From Agarilytica sp045430305 (GTDB lineage Bacteria > Pseudomonadota > Gammaproteobacteria > Pseudomonadales > Cellvibrionaceae): a stretch of 64,000 nucleotides of DNA. The stretch lies in NCBI GenBank assembly GCA_045430305.1, contig JAILXW010000003.1, positions 620,001-684,000 of the forward strand. The letters run 5' to 3'. The notes under the pieces are model-generated. The model saw nothing but the letters and a program-made list of their open reading frames with translations. It did not search any database and had not been told where the DNA came from. Made by a program: the position numbers and the translations under genes. The stretch's first letter is position 1, and the number at the start of each line of letters is the position of its first letter. Of the stretch, positions 44,591 through 56,400 are shown one piece after another.

Positions 44591-45571
44591 TTAGCTTGGG
44601 AGCATTTTCGCAACAGCTTCTATTAAAGTGTCCCCAATCCGGGTGTCGTACGCGGCATCTATTTCGCGTACGCAGGTTGGGCTGGTGACATTTATTTCTG
44701 TTAAATAATCGCCGATGATATCAAGACCAACAAATAACAGGCCTTTTTCAACCAGGGTGGGCGCTACTTGCTCAACAATCCAGTGGTCTCTCTCACTTAA
44801 CGCTTGCGCTACGCCAGAGCCGCCAGCGGCCAAATTGCCACGAGTCTCGCCTTTTGCGGGTATTCTCGCAAGCGCATAGGGAATCGCTTTACCGTTAACC
44901 ACTAGTACGCGTTTATCACCATTGCTGATTTCGGGAATGAATTTCTGCGCCATGATGTAGGCCTTGCTGTGCTCTGTCAAAGTTTCAATGATCACACTTA
45001 CATTCGGGTCGTCTACTTTGCAGCGAAAAATTCCCGCGCCACCCATACCGTCGAGCGGTTTAAAAATGACATCCTGGTGCGAGTCATGAAACTCACGCAG
45101 TTGCGCAGGCGATCGACTGACCAAAACGGGGGGGCAGCATTGGGGGAACTGAGTTGCGAATACTTTTTCGTTGCAGTCGCGCAAGCTCCGCGGTTTATTT
45201 ACAACTAAGCAGCCTTGCGCCTCTGCAGCTTCCAAAATATAAGTGGCGTAAATGTATTGGCTGTCGAAGGGAGGGTCTTTTCTCATCAAAATAATGTCGA
45301 GCTCACCGAGGGCAATCTCTTCGGCTTCACCAAGCTCAAACCAGCGCTCTTCATTGTCGAAAACTTTGAGCGCCTTTACTTGGGCCATTGCTTCGCCTTG
45401 CTGCAAGCTTAAATCTTCCATTTCCATGTAGCGCAACTCGAAGCCTTTTGCCTGTGCTGCGATTAATAGGGCCAGCGTTGTGTCTTTTTTGAAGCTGAGG
45501 GAAGCGATGGGATCCATGACGACACCGAGAATTCGTGCGCCAAAACCGTTATTAGCGATATGTTTGGTCAA
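44591..45571 (-). CDS. gshB: Glutathione synthetase
   Basis: 326 residues of ATP-grasp fold: VVMDPIASLSFKKDTTLALL at the N-terminus, RKDPPFDSQYIYATYILE, VNKPRSLRDCNEK, FKPLDGMGGAGIFR as the ATP-binding loop, and FVGLDIIGDYLTEINVTSP. It joins gamma-glutamylcysteine and glycine. It is divergent from pilG across 250 bases, in which no clear site was identified. Confidence 0.98.
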   Translation of the reverse strand: MTKHIANNGFGARILGVVMDPIASLSFKKDTTLALLIAAQAKGFELRYMEMEDLSLQQGEAMAQVKALKVFDNEERWFELGEAEEIALGELDIILMRKDPPFDSQYIYATYILEAAEAQGCLVVNKPRSLRDCNEKVFATQFPQCCPPVLVSRSPAQLREFHDSHQDVIFKPLDGMGGAGIFRCKVDDPNVSVIIETLTEHSKAYIMAQKFIPEISNGDKRVLVVNGKAIPYALARIPAKGETRGNLAAGGSGVAQALSERDHWIVEQVAPTLVEKGLLFVGLDIIGDYLTEINVTSPTCVREIDAAYDTRIGDTLIEAVAKMLPS

Positions 45572-45821
45572 AATGCCTTCCTAATTGAATTTTGTGATGA
45601 TTAAAAGTTGGCGAAATCGGGATTTTTGATCAATTATAAGGGGTATGCATTGCTTTTGTAGAGCCGTGAAATGCTAACGACAAAATAACTGGATTTCTTT
45701 TTCTATCAAGCAGTTATGGATAATATTGGGAATCTATGTTAAAAGTTAGGCATGTAAAAATAACCGGCACGTATCGCTCTGAGCGATGGCGCCCCCGAAA
45801 TAACCACTTCAAGGTCAGTCT

Positions 45822-46217
45822 ATGGACGTGAATTTAGAGCATCTCAAAGTGATGGTCATCGACGATAGTAAAACTATCCGTCGAACCGCTGAAACTTTGT
45901 TGAAGAAGGTGGGTTGTACGGTGGTTACAGCAACAGACGGCTTCGATGCTTTGGCAAAAATTGCGGATACTCGTCCAGATATTATTTTTGTCGACATCAT
46001 GATGCCGAGGTTAGATGGCTACCAAACATGCGCCCTTATTAAAAACAATAGTGAGTTTAAATCGACACCTGTGATTATGTTGTCGAGTAAAGATGGCCTT
46101 TTCGATAAAGCTAAAGGTCGTATTGTTGGTTCAGACCAATACCTCACAAAACCATTTAGCAAAGGCGAATTACTTGGGGCGATAGAATCCCATGTGAAAG
46201 TGGCGAGAGCTAGCTAA
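45822..46217 (+). CDS. pilG: PilG, CheY-like response regulator of the Pil-Chp system
   Basis: 131 residues, a single receiver domain: VMVIDDSKTIRR with the acidic pair, phosphoacceptor Asp in IIFVDIMMPRLDG, the conserved Ser in VIMLSSKDG and Lys in YLTKPFSKGE. It promotes pilus extension in Pseudomonas. First gene of the pilG-chpC cluster. Confidence 0.97.
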   Translation: MDVNLEHLKVMVIDDSKTIRRTAETLLKKVGCTVVTATDGFDALAKIADTRPDIIFVDIMMPRLDGYQTCALIKNNSEFKSTPVIMLSSKDGLFDKAKGRIVGSDQYLTKPFSKGELLGAIESHVKVARAS

Positions 46218-46277
46218 GCTAATAGTTAACAAATGATCCAAATCTAGAATAAAAATCCAGAATTTCCTGGAGGAAAT

Positions 46278-46640
46278 ATGGCAAAAGTGCTGATTGTTGA
46301 TGATTCACCGACGGAAACTTACAAGCTCACCGGGATGCTTGAAAAGAAAGGTCACCAGGTGATTACTGCTGGTAACGGCGAAGACGGCGTGGCGACAGCC
46401 AAAGCAGAAATCCCAGATCTTGTGTTGATGGATATTGTCATGCCTGGCCTCAACGGTTTTCAGGCAACGCGTCAGTTAACTAAATCGCCTGAGACTTCGC
46501 ATATCCCCGTTATTATTGTGACGACAAAAGACCAAGAGACTGATCGTGTTTGGGGCATGCGCCAAGGTGCAAAAGCGTATCTCACGAAACCGATCGATGA
46601 AAAAGAATTGTTCGACACCATGGCAAAAGTTGGCGTGTAA
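46278..46640 (+). CDS. pilH: PilH, CheY-like response regulator of the Pil-Chp system
   Basis: 120 residues after a strong GGAGG site. A single receiver has VLIVDDSPTETYKL, phosphoacceptor Asp in LVLMDIVMPGLNG, and KPIDEKELF. In Pseudomonas it favours retraction or acts as a phosphate sink for ChpA. Confidence 0.97.
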   Translation: MAKVLIVDDSPTETYKLTGMLEKKGHQVITAGNGEDGVATAKAEIPDLVLMDIVMPGLNGFQATRQLTKSPETSHIPVIIVTTKDQETDRVWGMRQGAKAYLTKPIDEKELFDTMAKVGV

Positions 46641-46724
46641 AACTCTCGCGCGAACGAGTTAGGTGACTAGGTAATTTAAGTGGCTAGTCAATTAGGTAAA
46701 AAGAAAGGCAGTTGATAAAACTTT

Positions 46725-47264
46725 ATGGCAAACGCTGCGTTTGAAGCACTAAAGAAACTCGCCTCGCTCAGTCGTAATTCGGCGGTGGGCTTGCCTGAAC
46801 AACTCGATGTTGCACCGCGTTGGAGTGGTATCGGGTTCGAAACCATGGGGCATCGCATGGTGGTGACCATGGGGCAAATATCAGAATTATTAGATCTTCC
46901 TTCTTCCACGCGTTTGCCAGGTGTGCAGCCATGGGTCATGGGCTTGGCTAATGTGCGGGGCCGTTTGTTGCCCCTGTTTGACTTAGCGCGATTTCTTGGT
47001 GGCCACGTGCATGGGCAAAGAAAAACACACCGTGTACTGGTGTGGGAGTCAGATGATATGTACAGCGGTATTGTGGTCGATCGCGCTTTTGGTATGCAGC
47101 ATTTTATTGCCGATACCTTTGTTGCTGAGACTGAGCAACTACCCGAGAGCTTGTCGCAGTATGTGAGCGGTTACTACGCTGACGCTAAAGGCCAAAAGTG
47201 GAATGTGTTCGATATGAGCGCCTTGGCCGCAGATCCAGATTTTATAAATGCATCAGCCGCGTAG
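46725..47264 (+). CDS. pilI: PilI, CheW-like coupling protein
   Basis: 179 residues with a CheW fold: LPGVQPWVMGLANVRGRLLPLFDLARFLGG in the core (read in parts at about 64-93), then RVLVWESDDMYSGIVVD. It connects PilJ receptors to ChpA. Order and spacing match the pilGHIJ arrangement. Confidence 0.95.
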   Translation: MANAAFEALKKLASLSRNSAVGLPEQLDVAPRWSGIGFETMGHRMVVTMGQISELLDLPSSTRLPGVQPWVMGLANVRGRLLPLFDLARFLGGHVHGQRKTHRVLVWESDDMYSGIVVDRAFGMQHFIADTFVAETEQLPESLSQYVSGYYADAKGQKWNVFDMSALAADPDFINASAA

Positions 47265-47344
47265 CAGTTCGGCGGGTGAATAAAAACTAAAAGAGCACCG
47301 GTTAACCCCGGGTTTATAAGCATACAATCGCTTGGGAGCGTCGT

Positions 47345-49567
47345 ATGAAAGCAGACACAGCAGGCCTAGTCACTAGGGCGAAAACCAACCCTTTACTGGC
47401 GACCTTTGTCTTCGCCTTGTTAGTACTCCTGGTGCTAATGGGATTGATTCTCTACAAGTTATTTTCGGACAGTCAGCGAGATCAGCGCTACTTAACGATG
47501 ACGACGGAATTACGCGCACAGTCTTATCGTTTGACGTCCCTCTCGCGGGATGCCACCGGTGGAGACAGCGAGTCGTTTAACCAGCTTGGCCGTGTGGTTG
47601 CCAGCATGGACAAAACTTGGTCGCAACTGAAAGCCAGTGACGACCATACTCGAGTGGTATTGGCCGCGCCTTTGGCAGAATTTGATGGCATCTGGACCCG
47701 TATTAAAAGCAACTCACAAGAAATTATCGGCAATAAAGAAACCATCGTATTCTTGCACGATGTGGCTCGCACGCTGAATGAATCGCTGCCAGAGCTGCAG
47801 ACGGAATATACCAACATCGTTGATATCCTATTGGAAAATGACGCACCGGCAGAGCAAGTCTCTGTGGCGCAGAGCCAAAGCTGGTACGCAGAGCGTATCG
47901 GTCGTAACGTGGACAAGATGCTAGTGGGTGGTAAAGGCGCAGACAAAGCCGCAGACCAATTCAACATCGATGCGAATGTATTTGGGCGCGTACTTAACGG
48001 TATGAAAAACGGTAACGTTGCGATGGGTATCTCGCGCGTATCGGACCAAGAAGCCCGCGCGAGCTTGGAAGAAATTACGGAACTGTTTGACTTCGTATCC
48101 GGCTCAGTAAAAGAAATCTTCGAAGCGTCTCCAGCGCTTTCTAAAGCACGTGTTTCAACGGGCGCAATTCTAGAAGACAGCCCGAAAGTCCTAGAGTCTG
48201 TCAGTGGTCTGGCAGAAGACATTGCGGCCTTGCCTTCTACACGCCCGGTCAACAATCTTGTTTTGATGATTGTTGGTGGTATGTCGCTCTTCTTCCTAAT
48301 ACTGATTTTCTGGAACTACAACCAGGCGACTAGTCGTCGAGCGAAAGAAACGGCGGAAACCAACGAGCGAAACCAAAACGCAATTTTGCGACTCCTCGAT
48401 GAGCTGGCCGACTTGGCAGACGGGGATTTGACGACCACCGCAACGGTAACCGAGGATTTCACTGGTGCGATCGCCGACTCTATCAACTACACCATTGACC
48501 AACTTCGTGTACTGGTATCGCGCATTAACGAAACATCTGCTCGGGTTGTGACATCTTCTTCCGAAACACAGCAAACTGCACTGCACCTCGCCGAAGCTTC
48601 TGAGCATCAGGCGCAAGAAATTGCCGGAGCATCAGCCGCTGTGAACGAGATGGCTGTAACCATCGACCAAGTATCTGCCAACGCCGCCGAATCAGCGGGT
48701 GTTGCGGAGCGATCGGTATCGATCGCGAACAACGGTGCGAAAGTGGTACAAAATACTATCCGAGGTATGGATACGATTCGTGAACAGATTCAGGAAACAT
48801 CAAAACGTATTAAACGTCTGGGTGAATCCTCACAAGAGATTGGTGACATCGTATCTCTGATCAACGACATTGCTGACCAAACCAACATTCTGGCACTTAA
48901 CGCGGCGATCCAGGCATCGATGGCTGGTGACGCGGGCCGAGGCTTTGCGGTTGTTGCGGATGAGGTACAGCGCCTAGCAGAACGTTCTGCGACAGCAACC
49001 AAGCAGATTGAGGCGCTGGTTAAAACGATTCAGAACGATACCAATGATGCGGTTATCTCAATGGAACAAACCACTGCAGAGGTGGTACGCGGAGCTCGCC
49101 TAGCACAGGATGCGGGTGTGGCACTGGAAGAAATCGAAACGGTATCGGCCAACCTTGCAGAATTGATTCAAAACATCTCCAACGCGGCACGTCAGCAAGC
49201 ATCATCTGCGGGCCACATTTCTAACACGATGAACGTGATTCAAGAGATTACCTCGCAAACTTCTGCGGGTACTGGTGCTACCGCAAAAGCGATTGGTAAC
49301 CTTGCTGAAATGGCCGTTGACCTACGTGATTCTGTAACTGGCTTTAAACTCCCAGAAGAATTGATGAGTGGTACTTCGGGGCAAGACGATGACTATGATA
49401 CAGAGCAAACTGAAGAATTTGCCGCGCTAGATGACGATGGCGAAATCGCAGACCTTCCACTTGAAGATCAAGTAGAAGAAGTTACTCAAGAAGAGGAAGT
49501 AGTCGACCTTTCAATGGACGATGCCTACGACGAAGACCTCTTAGACAATACAGGTTCGCGAGCTTAA
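47345..49567 (+). CDS. pilJ: PilJ, methyl-accepting chemotaxis receptor of the Pil-Chp system
   Basis: 740 residues. The first membrane helix is at about 18-40 and the second at about 303-325, enclosing a large periplasmic domain with PilJ-type helical repeats. A HAMP-like segment and signalling domain follow, with the hairpin tip IADQTNILALNAAIQASMAG and the long methylation helices. The C-terminus after about 690 is a Glu/Asp-rich tail (EEVTQEEEVVDLSMDDAYDE), longer than the usual end. It senses pilus attachment state or pilin in Pseudomonas. Confidence 0.96.
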   Translation: MKADTAGLVTRAKTNPLLATFVFALLVLLVLMGLILYKLFSDSQRDQRYLTMTTELRAQSYRLTSLSRDATGGDSESFNQLGRVVASMDKTWSQLKASDDHTRVVLAAPLAEFDGIWTRIKSNSQEIIGNKETIVFLHDVARTLNESLPELQTEYTNIVDILLENDAPAEQVSVAQSQSWYAERIGRNVDKMLVGGKGADKAADQFNIDANVFGRVLNGMKNGNVAMGISRVSDQEARASLEEITELFDFVSGSVKEIFEASPALSKARVSTGAILEDSPKVLESVSGLAEDIAALPSTRPVNNLVLMIVGGMSLFFLILIFWNYNQATSRRAKETAETNERNQNAILRLLDELADLADGDLTTTATVTEDFTGAIADSINYTIDQLRVLVSRINETSARVVTSSSETQQTALHLAEASEHQAQEIAGASAAVNEMAVTIDQVSANAAESAGVAERSVSIANNGAKVVQNTIRGMDTIREQIQETSKRIKRLGESSQEIGDIVSLINDIADQTNILALNAAIQASMAGDAGRGFAVVADEVQRLAERSATATKQIEALVKTIQNDTNDAVISMEQTTAEVVRGARLAQDAGVALEEIETVSANLAELIQNISNAARQQASSAGHISNTMNVIQEITSQTSAGTGATAKAIGNLAEMAVDLRDSVTGFKLPEELMSGTSGQDDDYDTEQTEEFAALDDDGEIADLPLEDQVEEVTQEEEVVDLSMDDAYDEDLLDNTGSRA

Positions 49568-49607
49568 GCTCGCCATACTCGCTAACTAAAGCGAGCTGAG
49601 GCAGCTT

Positions 49608-50456
49608 ATGGTTTGGTCTCTGCAGGCAGCCCCTGATCTCACTGATCAAGAATATGAACAGTGGAGTCAGTTGCTGGAAGAACGCGCCGGGATATGTCTC
49701 GGCGACGCTCAACGTGTGTTCTTACAAACTCAAATTACCATGCGCATGCGCGAACTGGGGCACAATGATTACACCCAGTATCTGAATCGTGTGCAAGATG
49801 GTGTGACGGGGATGATGGAGTGGGCGACGCTTGTCGATCGATTGGTGGTAAAAGAAACCAGCTTTTTCCGTCACATGCCCTCTGTGACCTACGTACAAAA
49901 TTATCTTCAAAGCCAAATTAACAATCAAAAACTCGACGGCCCCTTTGATATCTGGAGCGTCGGCTGTTCCTCTGGTGAAGAACCCTACACTCTGGCGATG
50001 ATGGTTAACGATACCTTTGAACTCGCCAAAATCGACCCCTATTTCGGCATCATTGCATCTGACATTAGCCGAGCAGCCTTGGCCATCGCCAAAACAGGTA
50101 TATACCCGCAACGCAAAGTCGAGTTGGTCGATAGCCCTATTCGGCAGCGTTATTTCTCCGCTGTTGAAAAAAACCGTTATCAAATCAGCCGCGAAGTCAT
50201 CGATCGCGTTTGTTTTAATCAGGCGAACGTGCTCAACATTAACGAGTTTCCATCCATTAAGTTGGATGTGGTGTTCTGTCAAAACTTGTTGATTTATTTT
50301 CGTAAAAATTTACGCCACGAAATTATGAATGCTTTTGTTGATCGTCTTAAGCCCGGCGGTATTTTGGTGTGTGGTTTGGGAGAAGTGGTTGATTGGTCAA
50401 ACGACAATACCAAACGTTTGTCGGTTGAAGAAGTACAAGTATACGAACGAATATAA
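49608..50456 (+). CDS. pilK: PilK, CheR-type chemoreceptor methyltransferase
   Basis: 282 residues. The N-terminal helical CheR domain (YEQWSQLLEERAGICLGDAQ) is followed by a SAM-binding domain with VKETSFFRH, WSVGCSSGEEPYTLAM, ASDISRAAL, VFCQNLLIYF and a LKPGGILVCG strand. It methylates glutamates on PilJ. ChpB at 56859 is the opposing methylesterase. Confidence 0.95.
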   Translation: MVWSLQAAPDLTDQEYEQWSQLLEERAGICLGDAQRVFLQTQITMRMRELGHNDYTQYLNRVQDGVTGMMEWATLVDRLVVKETSFFRHMPSVTYVQNYLQSQINNQKLDGPFDIWSVGCSSGEEPYTLAMMVNDTFELAKIDPYFGIIASDISRAALAIAKTGIYPQRKVELVDSPIRQRYFSAVEKNRYQISREVIDRVCFNQANVLNINEFPSIKLDVVFCQNLLIYFRKNLRHEIMNAFVDRLKPGGILVCGLGEVVDWSNDNTKRLSVEEVQVYERI

Positions 50457-50493
50457 CTTTAATAATTAATGCTAAGACAATAGGTCCCGAGTT

Positions 50494-53400
50494 ATGGGAG
50501 AAAAACGAAATTTTGCAGCGCTAGATTGGGTCGTCAATGAAATTTCAGAGACCCTAAAAGAAGCGCGTCAATCCCTAGAGGCATACGTCGAAGATCCAAA
50601 AGATACGACGCGTATCCGCTTTTGTCTTACGCATATTCACCAAGTGCATGGATCGTTGCAAATGGTGGAATTTCACGGTGCAGCTTTGCTGGCCGAAGAA
50701 ATGGAAAAAACTGCACAAGCGATAATGGATCAAAATGTCGCTAGCATACCTGAAGCGCAAGAAGTGCTAATGCGCAGCTTGTTGCAACTCCCTATATTTC
50801 TTGAGCACGTCAAAAATACTCGCGACGATAGTCCACTACGCATTTTACCTTTGCTTAATGATATGCGCGCAGTGCGCAAGCAAAGCTACTTAAGTGAAAC
50901 CGATTTATTTTTGCCAGACTTAAGTTCAATACAGGTACCGCAAGGCAAGCGTCACCCGGTGCTGGGCGATAAAAAGAAACTCAGCCAAGTCATCAAAAAG
51001 CTGCGCGAAATGTATCAGTTTGCAGCGGCAAGCGTATTGCGCGGTATAAAGATTGAAGAAAATCTTGCCTACCTCGACAAGGTGTTTCAGCGACTCGAGC
51101 TTATCTCTACCGGCACGTTATCTCACCCCACATGGGAAGCTTGTGCCACACTCGTCGATGCGCTAAAACGCGACGAGCTTGAACTCACTGTCGGTGTAAA
51201 AGGGTTGTTGCGATATATCGCTCGCGAAATGCGTTTGGTGGGTGAAAAAGCACCCGAAATTTTTGACCTGGCACCGAGAGAAAGTTTATTAAAGAATTTA
51301 CTTTACTACATTGCTCGGGCCGAGGCCGGCAGTGAAAAAGTCGCCAAACTGAAACAAAAGTATGGTTTGGAAATTGCTCTTGCGGGCGGCATAGGTAAAG
51401 ACGACCCCAGTAAAGGTGGGATGGTTCAATCGCCCGATGCGGATGCTATTCGCTCGGTCGTTGTCGCATTGCAAGACGAGATAGGCAACATCAAGCATGT
51501 GCTGGAACTGTCGCTTTCGGGGCAGGGTTCGGTTAACGATATTAAAGAAGTTTTACCGAGTGTTAAGCGCGTGGCAGACACGTTAGCCGTACTGGGTATT
51601 GGTGATTTACGCAAGCAAATGCTCGACCAAACAGAGCGTTTAGAAACGATTGCCAACAGTAATAGCATGGATGAAGACGCTTTGATGGAGACGGCTAATC
51701 GCATCATCGACATCGAACATCGATTAAGTGCTATTGGCAAATCGGCAGGGAAACAAGAAGACCTATCCAACATCGATGAACGCGAAGTTGAAATTGATAA
51801 TGCCAAGGCCGCAGTAGTAAAAGAGTGTGCCGCTGGTTTGATGAAGTCGAAAGAATCCATTATCGATTACATTTCCTCGCAATGGGATAAGCAGCACCTG
51901 CAAGAAGTTGACGTAGCCTTACATGATATCGAAGGTGGCCTCAATATGATTCCGCTGCGTCGGCCTGCTGGAATTGTCGGTGCATGTGGCGCTTTCATCA
52001 AAGAGAAGCTAATAGATGGTACTGAGCACCCCAGCTTCCAAGAGCTAGAAGCCTTGGCAGACGCCATTGCCAGTGTTGAGTATTACCTCGAGCGATTAAT
52101 GGAGAATCTGCATGAAGATTCTGACGCTATGCTCGAAGTCGCAGAAGAAAGTATCGCCAACCTAGGCTATGCAGTGGAGTATACGCCGCCAGTCGTTACA
52201 AGTGAGGCTGAAGCCCCGCTTGCTGTGCCAGAGGTGAGTGAGTCAGCCCCACAAGAAACCCCGTTACCTGACGATACCTCAAATGCCGCGGAGGCAGAGG
52301 CTGCTCCAGAACCGAGCGCACCTGAAGTACAAGAGCAGGTGCAAGCAGAGGTAGAAGAGACACCGGCAGAAGCTGTTACTCCGGCAAATATACCCGCCGC
52401 CCAGCCAGCTGAAGAAACTGTCGAAAGTGACATCGATGATGAAATTATTGAAATCTTCATCGAAGAAGCGGGCGAAGTTCTGGAAACGTTGCAAGAGTTC
52501 TACCCACAATGGAAATCCAATAACACTGACCAAGACGCTTTAGTTGTCGTACGCCGAGCATTTCATACCCTCAAAGGTAGTGGTCGTATGGTGGAAGCCT
52601 ACGATATTGGTGAATTAGCTTGGTCTGTCGAGAACATGCTCAACCGCGTGATAGACAGAACAATCAAAGTAACGCCGCATGTTTTCAATTTAATTGACGC
52701 GGTTATCGAGATTACGCCAGCGCTCGTCAGTGCTTTTGATCGACGCGTAGTGAACCCCTATAAGGAGATTACGAGTCACTATGAATCTTTAGGGCAGCAA
52801 CTAGCAGAGGGCAACCCGCCCACCGAGCTAGAGAATCCATTACCGGCCTATGAAAGCGTCGCGGCCCCAGTTGTTGCGCCAACCGGAGCAAGTACGACGC
52901 AAATCGCAGTGGAAGAAGAGGAAGAAGTAGATACAGTATTGCAAGAAATCTTCTCGCAAGAATCGGCGACTCATTTAGAAACACTGCAAAACTTCATCAA
53001 AGACATGGAAGAAGAGGCCCCCGTTTATGGTGTGCCTACTGACGAATTTCAGCGTGCGTTGCACACCCTAAAAGGCAGCGCCAAAATGGCCCAGGTGTGG
53101 CCAATCGCTAAAATTGCTGAACCCCTTGAGCTCTATATGAAAGAGCTCATCACCTTCCAGATCGATATTGATGCCGACACGTTGCAGCTTATCCGCGACG
53201 CCGCGGAATACACGCAAATGGGCGTATCCCAAATCGAGGCGGGCGAAAAAGTTGAGATACCCAAGCTCGATCAATTTGTCGCGCGCGTAGGAGAACTACG
53301 CACGATATTGGTGGGGCACTTAGTCATGCCTCACGATGTAAAAGTGGCTGCCGAGGCAAAAGGTCAAGACGTCGACCCCCGTATGCTATCGCTGGTGATG

Positions 53401-56400
53401 GCAGAGGAAATGGCGCTTTTACTAGAAGCCGATTCAGTGCTTAACCAGTGGCAACAAGACAACACCACCGATGAAGTATTGAAGAGAATTCTCGAAGAGC
53501 TTTCCGTATTGGAAGAAGGGGCGCGTCAAGCCAAGCTCAACGACATGGCATCGCTTAGTGCGCTGCTGCGTGAAGCCTATGAGAAAGCGCTCGCACACCA
53601 CATAGCAACAGACGATCATTTCTTTAACATGTTGCGCAAGGGTCATGAAGCCCTACTTGATATGGTAGATGCCGTTGCAGCTGCACAAAATGTTCAAGCG
53701 CCTCCAATTGAAATTACTGAGGGTATACAGCAGCTAATCGACTCCGCGTCTAAGGCGATCGTTGAAAGCGAGCCTGCGGAAAGTGAACAAAGCGGTGACC
53801 TAGAGCAAGACGATACCGTTATTAGCCCCATTCCTGAGACCACAATAGAGCCATCGGTTGAAGAGGCCGTTAGCGAGAAAGTCGAAGAGGCATTTGGCGA
53901 GCAGGCTGAAGAAAGTCACGGCGCATCAGCCCTTGAGGTCGAGTCGACCCCAGAAGAAATTTCTTTTGAAGCGCTAGTAGAAGATAGTGCACACGCGTCT
54001 GAAACTGAAGTCCAAGAAGAGCCTCAGCCCCTAGCCGAAGAGCCTCAGCCAGAAGTAGAAGAAGTTCAGTTGGAAGTGGACGAGCTTCAGCCCGTCGCCG
54101 AAGAACCACAGCCAGAAGTAGAAGAGCCTCAGCCTGTAGCCGAAGAGCTTCAACCAGAAGCAGAAGAACCAGAGCCCGAGGCTGCTGCGCCTACCGGTGA
54201 TGGCGTCGTTATTCCGGGCTTGATCGACATCATGGACGTCAATGATGAAGATTATGATGGCGATATCGTAGAAATCTTTTTGGAAGAAGCCGAAGAGCTG
54301 GTGGAAAGCCTTGATGAAGCGATTCATAGCTGGGAAGACGACTATTCTGACGAAGCAGCCGTTGAAGAAATTAAACGTGTATTACACACCCTGAAAGGGG
54401 GCGCGCGTCTCGCCGGAATGGAAAACCTAGGCGGTGTCACTCATGACTATGAAACCATGCTTATTGAAATGCGTGATTTCTCGAATATCGACGACGCATT
54501 CTTTAAAACGGTACATGGCTATCAAGACACCATCCTCAATGCCGTGCGAGCTGTAAAACAATTTATCGATGGTGGTTTTGAGCGAGTTGAAATTGCAGAT
54601 GCAAGTGCTCAACCGGCCACCGCTCCAGAGGAAGTAGTTACTGAGCTGGCGCCCGATCAAACGAAAGCATCGGTCGAAGAGGTGCCAGAAGCTGCGCCTG
54701 AATCCGAAGATGCGAATGTCGTTAAATTCGAGCCTAAACCCAAATCAGAACCTAAGCCTCCAGCAGCGCCTAAACCTGCCGCAGCGGTGCCTAGTTTTGA
54801 AATGCCTAGCGTATCGGGTGGCGGCGGCCAGGCCGCTGCAGCCGCACCTGCGAAAAAAGCTGCACCGCAAGAGATGGTTAAAATCTCTGCAGAATTATTG
54901 GAAGAGCTGGTAAACCTCGCTGGTGAGACCTCGATCAACCGCTCACGGTTAGAGCAGTACATCAATGATTTTGGTTTCTCGTTAGAAGAAATTGATACCA
55001 CACTTTCACGCTTGCAAGACCAGTTACGCCGTCTTGATATGGAAACGGAAGCACAAATTCTGTTCCGCCAAGAGCAGATGGAACAGCACGATGACTTTGA
55101 CCCGCTGGAAATGGACCGTTATTCCCACTTACAGCAGCTATCACGTTCGTTAATAGAATCAGCATCTGACTTGGCGGATTTGAAAGGCGATCTCAATGAG
55201 CGTCTGAAAGTAACAGAAACACTCTTACTGCAACAATCGCGGGTAAATACTACCTTGCAGGAAGGGCTCATGCGTTCGCGCATGGTGCCATTCTCTCGTC
55301 TGGTGCCTCGTTTGCGCCGCATTGTGCGCCAAGTGGCAGCTGAGCTTGGCAAAAATGTCAGCTTCGAGCTTGATAATGTCGAAGGTGAATTGGATCGATC
55401 GGTACTTGAGCGCATGGTGCCACCCTTTGAGCACATGTTGCGTAACGCGGTCGATCACGGCATTGAAAGCCCAGAAGATCGCGCACAATCTGGCAAATCT
55501 GAATCAGGTCGTATCGTATTAACGCTGGCGCGCGAAGGTGGCGATGTCATTATTCGACTCGCCGATGATGGTCGTGGTGTAAACCTACAGAGGGTACGAG
55601 AAAAAGCCATCGAGCGTGGTTTGATGGCGGAAGATGCCGAACTGGCCGATCACGACATCATGCAATTTATTTTGCACGCAGGCTTTAGTACGGCAGAAAA
55701 AGTGTCACAAATTTCTGGTCGTGGTGTCGGTATGGATGTGGTGCACGCCGAAATCAAACAGCTCGGTGGCTCTGTCACTATTAACTCTGAATGGGGCAAG
55801 GGCACTGAATTTGTGGTGCGTTTACCATTCACCTTGTCGGTTAACCGTGCATTGATGGTTGCGATAGGTGGCGATCACTACGCCGTACCCTTGAGTTCTA
55901 TCGAAGGTATTGTGCGTATCAGCCCCTTTGAGCTTGAGCACTACTATTCCAATAGCGATGCGCAATTTGAGTACGCCAGCGAAAACTACCATGTGCGCTA
56001 CCTCGGCGCACTTCTTAAGCGCGGCACTCAAGCCACGCTTACTGGGCACGTTCTACCGTTGCCTGTATTACTGGTACGTTCGGCAGAACACACGATGGCG
56101 TTGCAAGTAGACGCGGTGATGGGTTCTCGTGAAATTGTGGTAAAAAGCTTGGGGCAGCAGTTCAGTACAGTGCCAGGTCTATCGGGTGCCACGGTTATGG
56201 GTGACGGTTCAGTGGTCGTGATTCTCGACCCTCATGCTCTGGTGCGTCAAGAAATTGCCCGCGCTAGCATCCTTATCGATGGTACAGAACTACAAGACAG
56301 CGCGGAACAAATCGAAGATCAGCGTATTAGACAAATCATGGTGGTGGATGATTCGGTTACAGTACGCAAGGTAACAACACGCTTCCTCGAACGGGAAGGT

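Noticed and set aside
54016..54183. CRISPR-like or tandem DNA repeat
   Set aside because: The repeat is in frame within chpA and encodes EEPQP-type linker units; there are no uniform spacers.
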